The position numbers and the translations under genes were made by a program. Source: Loxodes magnus (Eukaryota > Ciliophora > Karyorelictea > Loxodida > Loxodidae). Taken from it: a stretch of DNA of 64,000 nucleotides. The number at the start of each line of letters is the position of its first letter. The stretch's first letter is position 1. Of this stretch, positions 47,982-59,312 are shown in pieces. Below the pieces are notes generated by a model that ran no database searches, was not told the DNA's origin, and was given only the letters and a program-made list of their open reading frames with translations. The stretch spans positions 434,001-498,000 of the forward strand of contig CAMPDV010000134.1 of the NCBI GenBank assembly GCA_946699065.1, read 5' to 3'.

Positions 47982-50434
47982 TCAGCATAAAACTGCATTT
48001 TTAGCTGTAATATTCGCTTTATTCTCGTTTATGGTTAATGTCCTTGTTTGTCTCATTCTAATTCCCTCTAAAAATTCTGGCTCTCCTGTTGCGTTTGTTT
48101 CTTCGTAAATATAGCAGGGAAATATGACGAAGTGATTTGTGGGTATATCGAAAATTGAGTTATCTATAGGGATATCGTGCATTGGACATTAGTTGATGTT
48201 TTAAATTTATAGATCGTCTTGATCTTAATTTAGTTACCTTTAAGGGCTTTTCTTTCTTCAGAGTCTGCTTCTTTCCTCTTCCTTAATTTTAACGAATTCA
48301 GGATTTAAATTTTGTATATCTATTGGATGAACTATAGGGCTCATAATAGCAAATGCATGCTCATGAAAAACAGATGATTGTATCAATTTCACAGCTCATA
48401 GATAATTCGACTCTCTAGAGTTTAGATTTGGATGGATACTATTTTAGAGTTTTCTTCAGTTCTTGAATGAATCACTTCACGAAGAATGGTTTCCTGCTTT
48501 TGAAAAATCATCGAAAATGTTTTTCATTTCTTCAAGAGTTAAAGCCTAAGATGACTATAATAACGATTTTGGATGGTTAATTAGCATTGTAATAGGTACC
48601 TCTTTATACTCTTAGTTCGCTATAGGTACTCTCATACTATATAATTAGACACTTACACATTGAATTTTAAAGTAGTTGAACTAGTATCATTTATAAGCAG
48701 CTTTTCAGAATCAAAGTCACTTGTATCCTAATTTTCTAGACATAAAGGACATACCACTAGCATCTTCTAAATAACCTAACCTTTTAATTAAAAATCTTCT
48801 ACAATCTTGCTATAATCACAGAAGTATTTCAGCTTAGTATCATTAGCATCTTCGTTTTCCTGTTAGCGTAGTTTAGTAACTTAGTAGACTGCTGTGAATT
48901 GCACTCCTTTTTGGTTGAAAAAGGTTAATAACTTGAACATTCTGGTTATACTAATTCCACTCACTAGAACTACCTAGAATTTTTGCTGCATCTATTTTAG
49001 TATCTGTATTGCTCCTTTTCTCATTATCAGCTACTTTTATTTCGACTTGAAATTTTCGAGAAAATCACCTAGAATTCCTTCAAAGTTCAGAACTATCAAT
49101 TTCGCGTTTGCTGTCTAAGGTTTTGGCTTCCTGAAAATAGTGTTTAAATAATAGCATTTTCTTTTAATCAGGTCTTCATTTGGGAGCGAACAACCTTTGA
49201 GTGTAAATATTTTTCTGTTTCTTGACTTTAACAATCACTTGTAGTTTTTAGAGCTGCCACAGCTACATTTCGTATAATTCTAAGGTTATTTTCATCTCTA
49301 AGCGTAGCTTTAAAGTCCATTATGTGGTTTATCAAGGTAACTTTCAAACTGACTTAGCATTTGTATATTTTGCTTCAGTTTCTTGGAGATCTTAGTGCTA
49401 GTTTATAAACAATGCTGATCATACTTATGTGCATACCAATAGTTAATAGGATTTAATTTTTCTTCACCGAGATCTATTATTTACTCGAATGGGGTCACTT
49501 TCTACCTAGTCAGATTAACGAAGTAGTAAGGGTCTTTATTATGCTTAATAACATAGTTAATTTGAATCGCTAACTACTAGGTTCTAGTTTCGGGCAAAGT
49601 ATCTAATTAATCACTCTGAGTAGTTATTTGATTATCCTTATAATCCTCTTTAGTCTCAGTTTTAGAAGTAGTTTGCTGTTCTTAAAAATTAGTTCCCTTT
49701 TTCTTCCTCTTCTTGACAGAGGAATATTATCTAGATAGAGTGTTGCTTGATTGAATCTCTTTGCAAGCTTACAGTGTCTATTTCACAGCGAAAGGTTGGC
49801 ATTCCTTTTGTTCTATAAATGGATGCTGGACTAGATTAGTTCCAGGTGCTAGAGGAATCAGTTTTTAGTTAATCACCTTTTCTTTTATTTTCTACTCAAA
49901 ATTTGGCTTTTTCAGACTCCCTTACTTTTTACCTCTCTTTTGCATTTATCTTCAGTAAGTAGCATAATCAAAGGAGTTGTTAATAGCTTCATTCTTAGTC
50001 TGGTCTAAGATTAAAGTATTGGGAGTATTAATTTATGGGATGTTGATTTGATTTTTAGAGAATGAACTGCTAAAGCTAATATTCGAGGACTGCGTAACTA
50101 TATAAGAGGAATTATTGTCAATATCGAAGGTTTTAGTTTCCTTTATATTCGGTAAGCTTCTTTTGATTTTTTTCTTACTCTTCTAAGCGACAGAATTCTT
50201 GTCCTACTTTATAATGCTACAGATTAACGAGCTTTCAAGGTTTTTTACATTCTTACTAATCTTATAAATGTGCACTAAGCTCTTAATATAGCTTGCTATT
50301 TATTTATCAGTTAGGTGCTTTTTATTATCCTATTTGATCTGAGGCATTTAGATTTATTGTCATCTCATGGCTTTTAACTTTAGGTCTTTAATTGTTTATT
50401 TGCCTTCGATTTTTAGACAAATAGCATTATCCAT
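47982..50434 (-). CDS. Large protein with degenerate HAD/FCP1-like domain
   Basis: Two exons (50434-48657 and 48636-47982) give 810 codons plus TGA. The first 350 residues are Ser/Asn/Lys-rich and probably disordered (KKKIKRSLPNIKETKTF, SVKKRKKKGTNFQEQ). A Cys/Lys-rich stretch (KCSCGSSKNYKWLLKSRNRK) precedes a Rossmann-like core: AKLIVLNFEGILGDFLENF, IMRKGAIQILKQMQQKFQVV, LVSGISITRMFKLLTFFNQ, then YFCDYSKIVEDF. This order (strand, cap, R-x-G helix, strand, CDYSK) resembles FCP1/NIF HAD phosphatases, but the DxDxT nucleophile motif reads NFEGI, so catalysis is doubtful. The C-terminus is unrecognised (NHFVIFPCYIYEETN, ending TAKNAVLC). Confidence 0.65.
48637..48656 (-). other. 20-nt intron in the HAD-like gene
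   Basis: GTAAGTGTCTAATTATATAG on the minus strand. Removal (3n+2) joins TTLKFNV to MRVPIANQEYKEV in one frame. Both flanks are strongly protein-like in different frames, so the intron is needed. It is the same size as the MFS intron at 35064. Confidence 0.8.
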
Positions 50435-52239
50435 TTTACAATTAACTTATTTTTGACTTTTATATTTAAACACTACTTCTCTTATATAAGTTACCTTTAT
50501 CAAATGGCTAGAAAAATTACTTAAACTTACACCTTTAGACTAATGGCTAATTGCTAACTTCTTATGTCTGATAAGCCTTATACTCGCCAAATTCACTTTC
50601 AGCCCTTTTTTATAGAGTATGTTCCAGTTTCTATGAAGAATAGACTGATATGATAAAGAGCTCTTTACTCTACCATACTTCTTATTCATTCCTTTGACTG
50701 CTTTTATAGCTTTTAAAGTATAATCAAGTAACTAATTTTATCTCTTATTCCTATCGCTTTTCCAGTGCTCTACCCTGCTAACTAAGCATTCTACCTTAGT
50801 TAAAGTAGCTAATATAAATATATCTTAGATGCTCTATTAAGCTAGTATACCTAAAGCAGCTTTAAGAGTAAAGTGGATTGTTTTTGATAAGAGAGATGGT
50901 GCTTATCTCAAGCTATTAGAGTCTAATAAAAGTTGATTGAACTAACTCAATCAAACTAAAAATAGACTAGCAAACAAGATTTTTAGCCATCAAAAATTAA
51001 TTAAGCTAAGCAGATACAAAAAGGCTACTAAACTCTCATCACATAAAAGAGCAAAACACTCTAGTACTTTCAAACCTTAAAGCATTAGTAGAAAAGGAAG
51101 AGAAGCATTGTAAACCTATAAGCATATAAAGGCTAATAAGTAAGGCTAAGTGTGCTAATTAACTTTCACTGAAGACTAGATAGTATTGAGTCTTAAGCTA
51201 AACTAAGAATATTATTATCTCTGCTTTAGTAAGCTAGGTGCATGTCTCTTTAATATAAGCTTACTAAGGATTATATTAATAAAGCTCTAGATCAAATAGC
51301 AGTGCTAGTGCTATAAGTTAATAAGGAGCGATAAAAATCTAATTTGATATCAAGAAAGGAAACAGCAAATAACGTAACTTAAAGAATGGACTTGAGAAAA
51401 ATGATACACACACTGAATAAAAAAACAATTAACAGATAAAGTACTTTAAATCTAAGGCTAATTAGCTTTTAACAAGATAAGGGAAATAATGTCTAACAAG
51501 AATCCCCAAAGATAAGCTAAATAGTAATAAGAGAAGTAAAAATATATGTATAAGTCTATAAAGCTAATGAAGAAGGCTTTTTATTAAAGAGGGAGTTTAG
51601 ATCTAATGTTGACATACTATAAAAGGAAAGTGGTTGATAGTGAAATGTTTAGGTGCTTTTTGAGATTTCAAAAATGATAATTTTAGAGAGGCCAGTTAAT
51701 GGATAGAAGTTATAGAACTATATATATTGTATGGTTAATGCTTAATATAGTACATCAGTTTTTAAATATATTTAAAGCTTTAAAATCCTTTTAGTTTCAC
51801 TAATAAAGTTACTTTAAGAACACTTTGATTAAAAGCACTCAATCAATATAAAAGCAAAATGTATTATAAAAATTATATTAGCAAATAAAATAAAACTCTA
51901 TACTTAGAAGCCTTAAATAACTAGGCTTAATGACTTCATAGATAGGATCAAAAAGCATAAAAGAAAACAAAAGGATAGTAATCACAATACTTAAATATCA
52001 TAAAATGAAGTAATACCAAATATGCTAGTAGATACAAGACAATATAGAATAGATATGATCAAACGCTTTAACTAAGAGTTAGATTATAGATTTTATTAGC
52101 TTAATCTATTGAAAGTTTTATCATTTGAACGTTAACTAACTTAAGGAATATAAAAAATATAAATATAAATGATGGTAATTAATAAGTATAAAAATGTAAC
52201 TATTAAAAGATACCAATAATAAGGTTAATATCTATTGCT
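50435..52239. other. AT-rich intergenic, nothing recognised
   Basis: About 1.8 kb upstream of the HAD-like gene. It is low in G+C, with many TAA/TAG runs in all frames. No family match, no array. Confidence 0.5.
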
Positions 52240-53523
52240 ACAATTACTATTGGCTCAGTAACTTAGAATTGATGCTTTACTCTAGATAAGTTTGCTGATA
52301 TCTATGCTTCTTAAGTCGAAACTCCTAAACTTAAATTTATTACAAAACTATGAGGAAACTTATTCTTCGATTAATCCTCTAAAAAGTGAAGCAAATAGCA
52401 AACAAATGAAGAAGGATAAGTTTTAAATAGAGGATTCGTAAAGTTTATCATAATACCAATACAGAAGCTTATAAAGGAAATAGTCGATGGAGACTAATTA
52501 AAGGGATAAAAGATGATTGAAAGATTAGGTATTTAATTAACTTAAGAATAGTAGTAATTAGAAAGACACAAACTACTGAAGCTAGTAATGGAAAAATGAC
52601 TAAACCTACCTGATCAAATACTTAATATGATGGTATTTAATCTTCCATCTCCTAAAGTAGCTTGAACTTTTCATTTATATGAAGGAGACTAAAATGATGA
52701 AATAGCATAAGCTATGAAAAACTGTGATCCTTAGGGACCTCTCATGATATTTGAAATGAGTTAAATTCTATCTTATAGTAAATAAATGCTAAGGGGAATG
52801 TGTATAGTAGATACCATGTGGTAATATAGTTTACTTAAAAAGAGTATATAAGCACTTATATAAGCAAGGAACAATAACTAGTCATACTAAGGGTGGAAAA
52901 ATAAGAGATATAAACAAAAATGATTCAAGACTTACCATGCTTGATATAAAGTCTTAATATTCTGAGCTAAATAGATCCTTTAGTGTAAGTATCCACATAA
53001 GAAACAGGATAGTATTATATGACAGGATGCAGCTAAGCTTATCTTCATTAGATTGATACAGAAGTCCATGTAGATTGTATTCATAGGGGACCAGGTTAGA
53101 TTATTCCAGCATCTCGAAGATGTTATTATGCATGCTAACTAATTTCAGAAACAAGACTAATGGAGCCTGTAATGAGATACGAAATTTGAACTTCTGATAA
53201 GTTTATAGATCAGATTACTTAATGCATCAGTTAGTATACTGGAAGCATAATAAACTAATAGAGTTTGCTTGGCCCTTAAATGATAAAGATAGAAGCAGTA
53301 ATCTCATTGAATGATTCTTTAGGCTTTGAAGAAAATTTGAAATTTCAAGCATAAAACTAAATATTGATTTAGAGCAGACTTGATCACTGAGAAATAATGC
53401 CTGAAAATCCTTTAGAAGCTAACAGCAAAACAAATCAAATAATAGGAACCATAAGAGGAATAAAAGGAATAAAAGGAATGAAGCTAGAAATTCCAGAAAT
53501 AGATCAATATCTTGATAGACTTT
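52240..53523 (+). pseudogene. Decayed inverted copy of the EF2-like gene (copy 3)
   Basis: Homologous to the part of copy 2 that runs from the [20 protein letters not shown] segment to the C-terminal YLDRL, but on the opposite strand. Long blocks (for example 52460-52640) are essentially identical to copy 2. It lacks the N-terminal third. It has a deletion of about 9-10 nt near 52665, a deletion of roughly 135 nt near 52760 that removes the [14 protein letters not shown] region, further frame-disrupting changes in the second half, and TAA instead of the terminal TGA. It is therefore a recent, truncated, non-functional duplicate. With copy 2 it forms inverted arms of about 1.3 kb separated by about 6 kb. 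Confidence 0.85.
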
Positions 53524-55058
53524 AAGTAAAAATGATTAAAGGAGATAGAGATAATAAATAAAGTACCATTATATAAAAGAATGGTTAAATTAGTTAAAAG
53601 AGAGCTAAATCTTAAGTATATCATTTTGTTTAAATTTTAGATAATAAACGAGAGTCCATTTCGTAAAAGTCTTGAGTTTATTAAAACACTCTATGTATAA
53701 CTTGATAGGCAAGAGGTTTTTGATATTATTTTAAGGTAAAAGGATTTTACTTGTAAAACTATAAGGAAAGTAGTTTAATTAGAGTCTTATAGTCAAAATA
53801 AGTATACAGTATATATACCTAAAACTTGTAAAAGGATTTTACCAAAACTACTCATTTAAGACTGGACTAGCTTAAAAGCTTTATTACTTAAGACTCTAAA
53901 GGTTAACTATAAGTATTAAAATTAAATCACTAAAGAAAGCCAAATTTAGTCATAAGAAGCTAAAAGTTGGATTCGTTTAAATGACTACTCAGAAGGTAGC
54001 TATTTAGTATTGAGTTTCTTTTTTCAGTTCAAACTAAATAAAATAGCAGTCTCAGAGAGACTTTTACTTTAGAGGATAATTACCATAAAAAGTCAAATAT
54101 CAAAATACCCTAAGTTTGGCTTTATACTATCAACTATATATAAGGAAAAATATAGTTTAAAGGTAAATTAGTTAGATTTAGTCAGTTAGTGCAATACTAA
54201 TTTAGTGTAGAAAAAATGTCGTATAAGCGATATGAAAACCTAAAGTGAGATAAGCATAAAATAGATTAGGAGAGTTTAGGCATTAAACTAGAATTGAATA
54301 TTCATAATAGAATGCAAATTTGTCTACGGTTAATAATATTAAAGGCTAAAAGAGTATTAATGATAATCAAATGAGGTATTTAAGTAAAAAGGTAAATATG
54401 AGACTGCTTAAACTTAGCTTTTTAGGCATTTTTACTATTTTAAGTCTGTTATTTGAATTCTACGATTAATATAGTAAATAGAATCTTGAGAAGGGAATTA
54501 TTTTTTACCTAGAAGACTAAACTCAACCTAAGAAGAATTAGCTATAATACTAGTGTTAAATAACTAGTAAAAGCGAAATTACTTAGAAGACATGATGCTA
54601 AAGTCGAAGTAAAAGAACATTTTCAAAGGAAAGATAATCAAATGAGTAGCATAAAAAGAGAACAATTATTGGTGATAATCTAGATTATAGTATTGAGCAG
54701 AAACATTGAAAAGAGAGCAAAGGTAGAGGTATTACTATTGAATAATAATTGGATGTTATATACACAACTTTTTAAAATATAGATATCAAATTTGATTAAA
54801 TGGTTAAGAAATTCTCTCTTATTCCCTAATAAGCTATGAGTGCTATCTCTAAGATAGATATATTTTATATATAATAGCAAAGCCAGCAAATGTAAGCATC
54901 TCTAGTCTTTCAATAGGATAATAATTATTATAATTGGCAATCAAAAGCCTTGCTGAAAAAGCCACAATGATACCGCAGATCCTTTAAGCTAGCTTTAGGA
55001 GTTAGAAATGTTATAGACTAAACAAAGTTAAATTAAACATTTTTTCTTAATTAGTAAA
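53524..55058. other. AT-rich intergenic, nothing recognised
   Basis: About 1.5 kb between the EF2-like pseudogene and DEPDC5. No convincing frame, repeat or RNA structure. The last few hundred bases presumably contain the DEPDC5 promoter. Confidence 0.5.
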
Positions 55059-58000
55059 ATGAACTTCAAAGCTACTTAGGTTTAAAAGAAAATTAACAAT
55101 CGCTACTAGAACTTTCTTCAGACACCTAATTCATCCTAGTAAACTTCTTTTTACTGAGACTTTACCCAGAAATTCGACCTTAGCGTTCATGATAGTAAAA
55201 TTAGTTAATCCGATATACTAGTTAACCCCTAGATTTTCAAAGGATTATAAGTATCAGATTTCATCGAAATTTCAGAAGATGGAAATGAGAATAACAAGCT
55301 GATTTGCTTAATTACAGAAGAGTCAATGAATCTGTAAAATGCCAATTAATTAGTTCAAATATCAGTAGATGAAAACCTCTATAACTTCTACAGATCGAAC
55401 TCAGATAATATAAAGTAAACTGTTAAGGTTAGAAGAGTTCAGCAAAGTGAAAAAGAGTTAAGCTTCGTGAAAGTATCCTTGCCTAAGGATCTTCATCTGA
55501 ATCGAAGGGATTTTTATTATGCTAAACTAAAACTAACTAATTAGCCAGTTCACTGACTTCAGACTATCAATATTAATGGTATATAATACTAAATAAAAGA
55601 GCTGTGGAAGTAAAAGAAGAAAAAGCAGGAACTTAAGACGGTGATAACGGGAGTTATTTCTAAGAACACGAAGATCATTTTCAATTCAAAGAACATGAGA
55701 CTATTTTTGTTAATTGAAATATGCAAAGAGATGTATGATGTTTGCAACTGACCCTTAACATTCTATGGCAAAGCTACCTACTTCATAAGAAATTTTTTGG
55801 AGAGATGCTAAGGTACTAACCATTTAATAACGACCGTTTTCTTTGCTACTGTTATCTATGCTAATGGAGAAACTGATTAAGTGATATGAAAAGTATGTGA
55901 CATTGAAGACATCAAAAACCTGGACTAGGTAATCATAGCTATAAAGAAGCTACTTAACGAAATCCCTTCGTTTTTGAACTGAACTTACAACCTAAACGAA
56001 GTGGTGGAGAATCTTAAAAAAGACTGGCCTTATAAAACCTAATTAAAACCTTGCGAATTATCGTATTCTAAATAGAGTTGTTTCTTAGAAACAATCAACC
56101 TTTGTCTGAATGAATTTGAAGACATTCAAAAAGACTTTCAGAATACAGGAAATGCAATAAATATCATATCAGCAGGCTAGGGTGTTTATGAAGTGGATTA
56201 GCAATTATCCTCATTGACCAAATATAGAGTTTCAGAACAAGGCTGCATAATTAACTTGATTCTAGTTAGAGAGCCAAGCTTACACGTTGTTCCTTTGTTT
56301 ATATTTACTAAGACTTAGATTTATCTACAGTGAAAAGAAGTATCATTAGATAACATATCATTACGGCAGACTTTTCAAACGGAAAATACAATTGAAAGTC
56401 CAAAGGAACGAAAGCAGCAGTCCTATATTTACTGGATTACAGTCTAGCATTTTTATAATTTTTTCCAAATCAAAGGCATTGAAAGCTAAAGACATGCAAT
56501 ACATATGATAATGTGAGACCGACTGAGTAATGAGTTTTAAACTCTAACTTAGTTCAAGTTTCTAGAGAAGTATAAGAATTAAGGGTAGATAGTTAACTTC
56601 AGAGATGACTGAAAGAGATAGTCAACATAACAAAGTCTGTAGTACCTTGATACAAACTTACCTTTTTACAAGGCGGCGTAATGCTCAAATACGTCAACTT
56701 TTCTTTAAGACTATAACTTCATAGAAAAAATTTCCTCAGCTAGTAAGGAGGAAGAGAAGTCGTTTCAAAACTAACCTCAAAATCTAATTCATTAGCATTA
56801 GTTTAGCCATAGTTAGATAAGATCTAAAAATCAAATGATTCTGCATGATAAATCAAGAAGCAGCTAAATCAAAATCCTTCAAAAGCAGAATGAATAGGTA
56901 ACTTAAGAGAGTTAAATAGACTATGTAAAGCTGACTTAGCTTCATGACGATAGTATTTTTAGGATTCATTTTAATTATTCTTCCAGTAACCTCAACGAAG
57001 AATAGGGCTAAAGGAAAAATAGCGAAATAGTTCTTGGTAAAAAGTTAGATGAAAAGAACTAAATCAGCTCTTATGAAAAGAAGAACTCGTTTTCGTAGTT
57101 CAGTAACTCCTAGAATTAGAGTGAAAAGGGTAAAAACAAGCGACATTTCCCGTCTATCTAAAACCTTAAGATTGACTCCACTTTTATTAATGCGAGCTAA
57201 TAAATTTTCCAAGGCATGACTACTTCACGGGATGAGCTTTATTCTCCTTAAGAAAGTTACGTAGATTTTCGATATATAATGACCAGAATGTAAAACTGAG
57301 AAGAAGCAAACAAAATAACTAGTCCTAGTCACTAGAGATCACAACATTAGTCTAAATTGAATTCGAAAGGAGAAAAATCAGCCTCTCCCTAGTACAGTAA
57401 TAATATGCTTCCTTATTTCTAGGATTAAAATGCTTTTTACTAAAACTGCAAATTAAAAGAAAATTCATTGACCAGTTGCTGAGCCTTCAATAGAATATGC
57501 ACTTAGGAATAGCTAAAGTAGGAATTGTTCTAAGTTAGTAAGTAAAGGAATATTAGTCTAGAAGTACAGTTGGAATAGCCTTATCTAGAATAGATCGAAT
57601 AGATTTGAAATAGCTTAACTGAGCCTGAACTATTACCGTTATAATAAAGCTATACAAAGGAAAATAAAAGTAAGTTCAGATACTTTAACTGACAATTAAA
57701 TCCAAACGTCTAAATGAAATGCTAGAGTGTTTCAGGGATTATATAAGAAATGATAGCATGCAGAATGCAACATGGATGGTAGTTGATATAAGAAAAGGAA
57801 GAAGATCTGATAAACCAATTAAAAGGGAATTTCGAGCAAGTTAGCTTTAAAATGATTTTACCTGCGAATCATGAATATCATACCATATTGCCAGATCCTA
57901 ATAACTAAGACAACTTCGAAGTTGAAGTTTATGAAAGGAACAATAAAAAAGACTTGGAAATAAGAAAGGCTAAGTATAGTTTTAAGTATAAACTATATCA

Positions 58001-59312
58001 ACACACATAAAAAGAGTGAGTACCTATGGAAGCATGCTTCTCAATGTAGCCTAAGAAGAATTGAAACTAACTAGATCATACAATATCTGGATATCATAAA
58101 TAAGATCCAGACCTTTATATGGACAACGTTGAAATTGTACTCATATTTGAAAAATATTAGAGCAAAGTGGTCTCAAAATCAAGCTATTGAAGTTCATAGT
58201 CTTATAAAATGCCAAGGAGATAGTCAGAAGAATCTCGAAAAAGATTCCCTAAATTTAAACTCAATCAAAACTAACGAAAAAATCATCTTACCAAGAATGT
58301 TCCATTACTAAAAGAATCCCATACTCTTAAGAACTATTCAAATAAGTAATAATTAACTAGGTCACATGCAAATGCGATATGCATAGAAGACGATCAAAAG
58401 AAGATATTTACGTAAACAATTACTAATTTTTCAAATCAAATCGATATCTCAAATAATTTGGTTGAATCTTTCGCTACATCAGAACTAAATAAAAGCGAAA
58501 TAGACGATATAAGTTTACTGAATTCCTGCTCATTAAACAACGATACTGAAGAAGATTTTTACAATGATAAATTTCAGTGCTTTATCGAATAACTGCAGCT
58601 TAGTCTGTAGTAAAAATTTAAAAAAGACTAGAAGGAATCCAAAAAATGCATCCACCCAGGGGTTTAAATTTTAAGCTAAAATTCAATAAAAGTTAACTAA
58701 AATTTATATCACCCTAATGAGTTCGTGATTATAGAGTGGAAGAATTAAATTTTGCAACCAAATGCACTGCATTTATCTATCTAATGATGCTAATGTAGTC
58801 CAGTAAGTATCAAAAATCTTATTTAAACTATCCAAAAGGAAGCTAAACTTTTTGGATTGCTTTCTATAATCCCTCCTAAATCTATACACTAGGTTTAGTT
58901 TATTCCTATCAAATTACTAAACCTAAACTATGATCTATCTTAACTCTACATCAATCATTTGATCCACAAGTTTGACTTTTTCATGCTATATACCGAACAG
59001 AAAGATGTAATCCGTTTAATGAAAAAGCCAGGGGAATTTAACTATACTACAGTAATCGAATTCGACTTAGAAAAAAGGAAGATCAGATTGATAGGAAATG
59101 ACGAGTATGGGTTTGAAGGATATTTAATGGCCTTAGACGTTATCTACACAATTATAGAACTAAAAATCAATTAAACTTAATTTCATTTCATCGTTCTCTT
59201 TTTATATCCCATGGCTTTCTCACTTCACTTAATCATTAAAGCAGAACATTTTTATTTTCAACCTTAATTAGTCTAAAGCAATCTAACTACTTAGCTTTCT
59301 ATCTTAGCTTGA
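55059..59312 (+). CDS. DEPDC5/Iml1-like GATOR1 subunit
   Basis: One frame of 1417 codons if it ends at TGA 59310-59312 (Iml1/DEPDC5 about 1580-1600). Known: the GATOR1 complex is a GTPase-activating complex for Rag GTPases that inhibits TORC1 when amino acids are scarce. N-terminal part: DLHLNRRDFYYAKLKLTNQP, VITGVISKNTKIIFNSKNMR, LFLLIEICKEMYDVCN, HLITTVFFATVIYANG. Near residue 375 is the hallmark ISAGQGVYEVDQQLSSLTKY, followed by EPSLHVVPLFIF. The middle is Ser/Asn/Gln-rich. The C-terminal domain shows EFVIIEWKNQILQPNALHLS, KEAKLFGLLSI and GFEGYLMALDVIYTIIELKI. Homology ends at about 59171, where TAA ACT TAA follows; the true stop is uncertain. A recognisable DEP domain was not pinned down. 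Confidence 0.85.
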
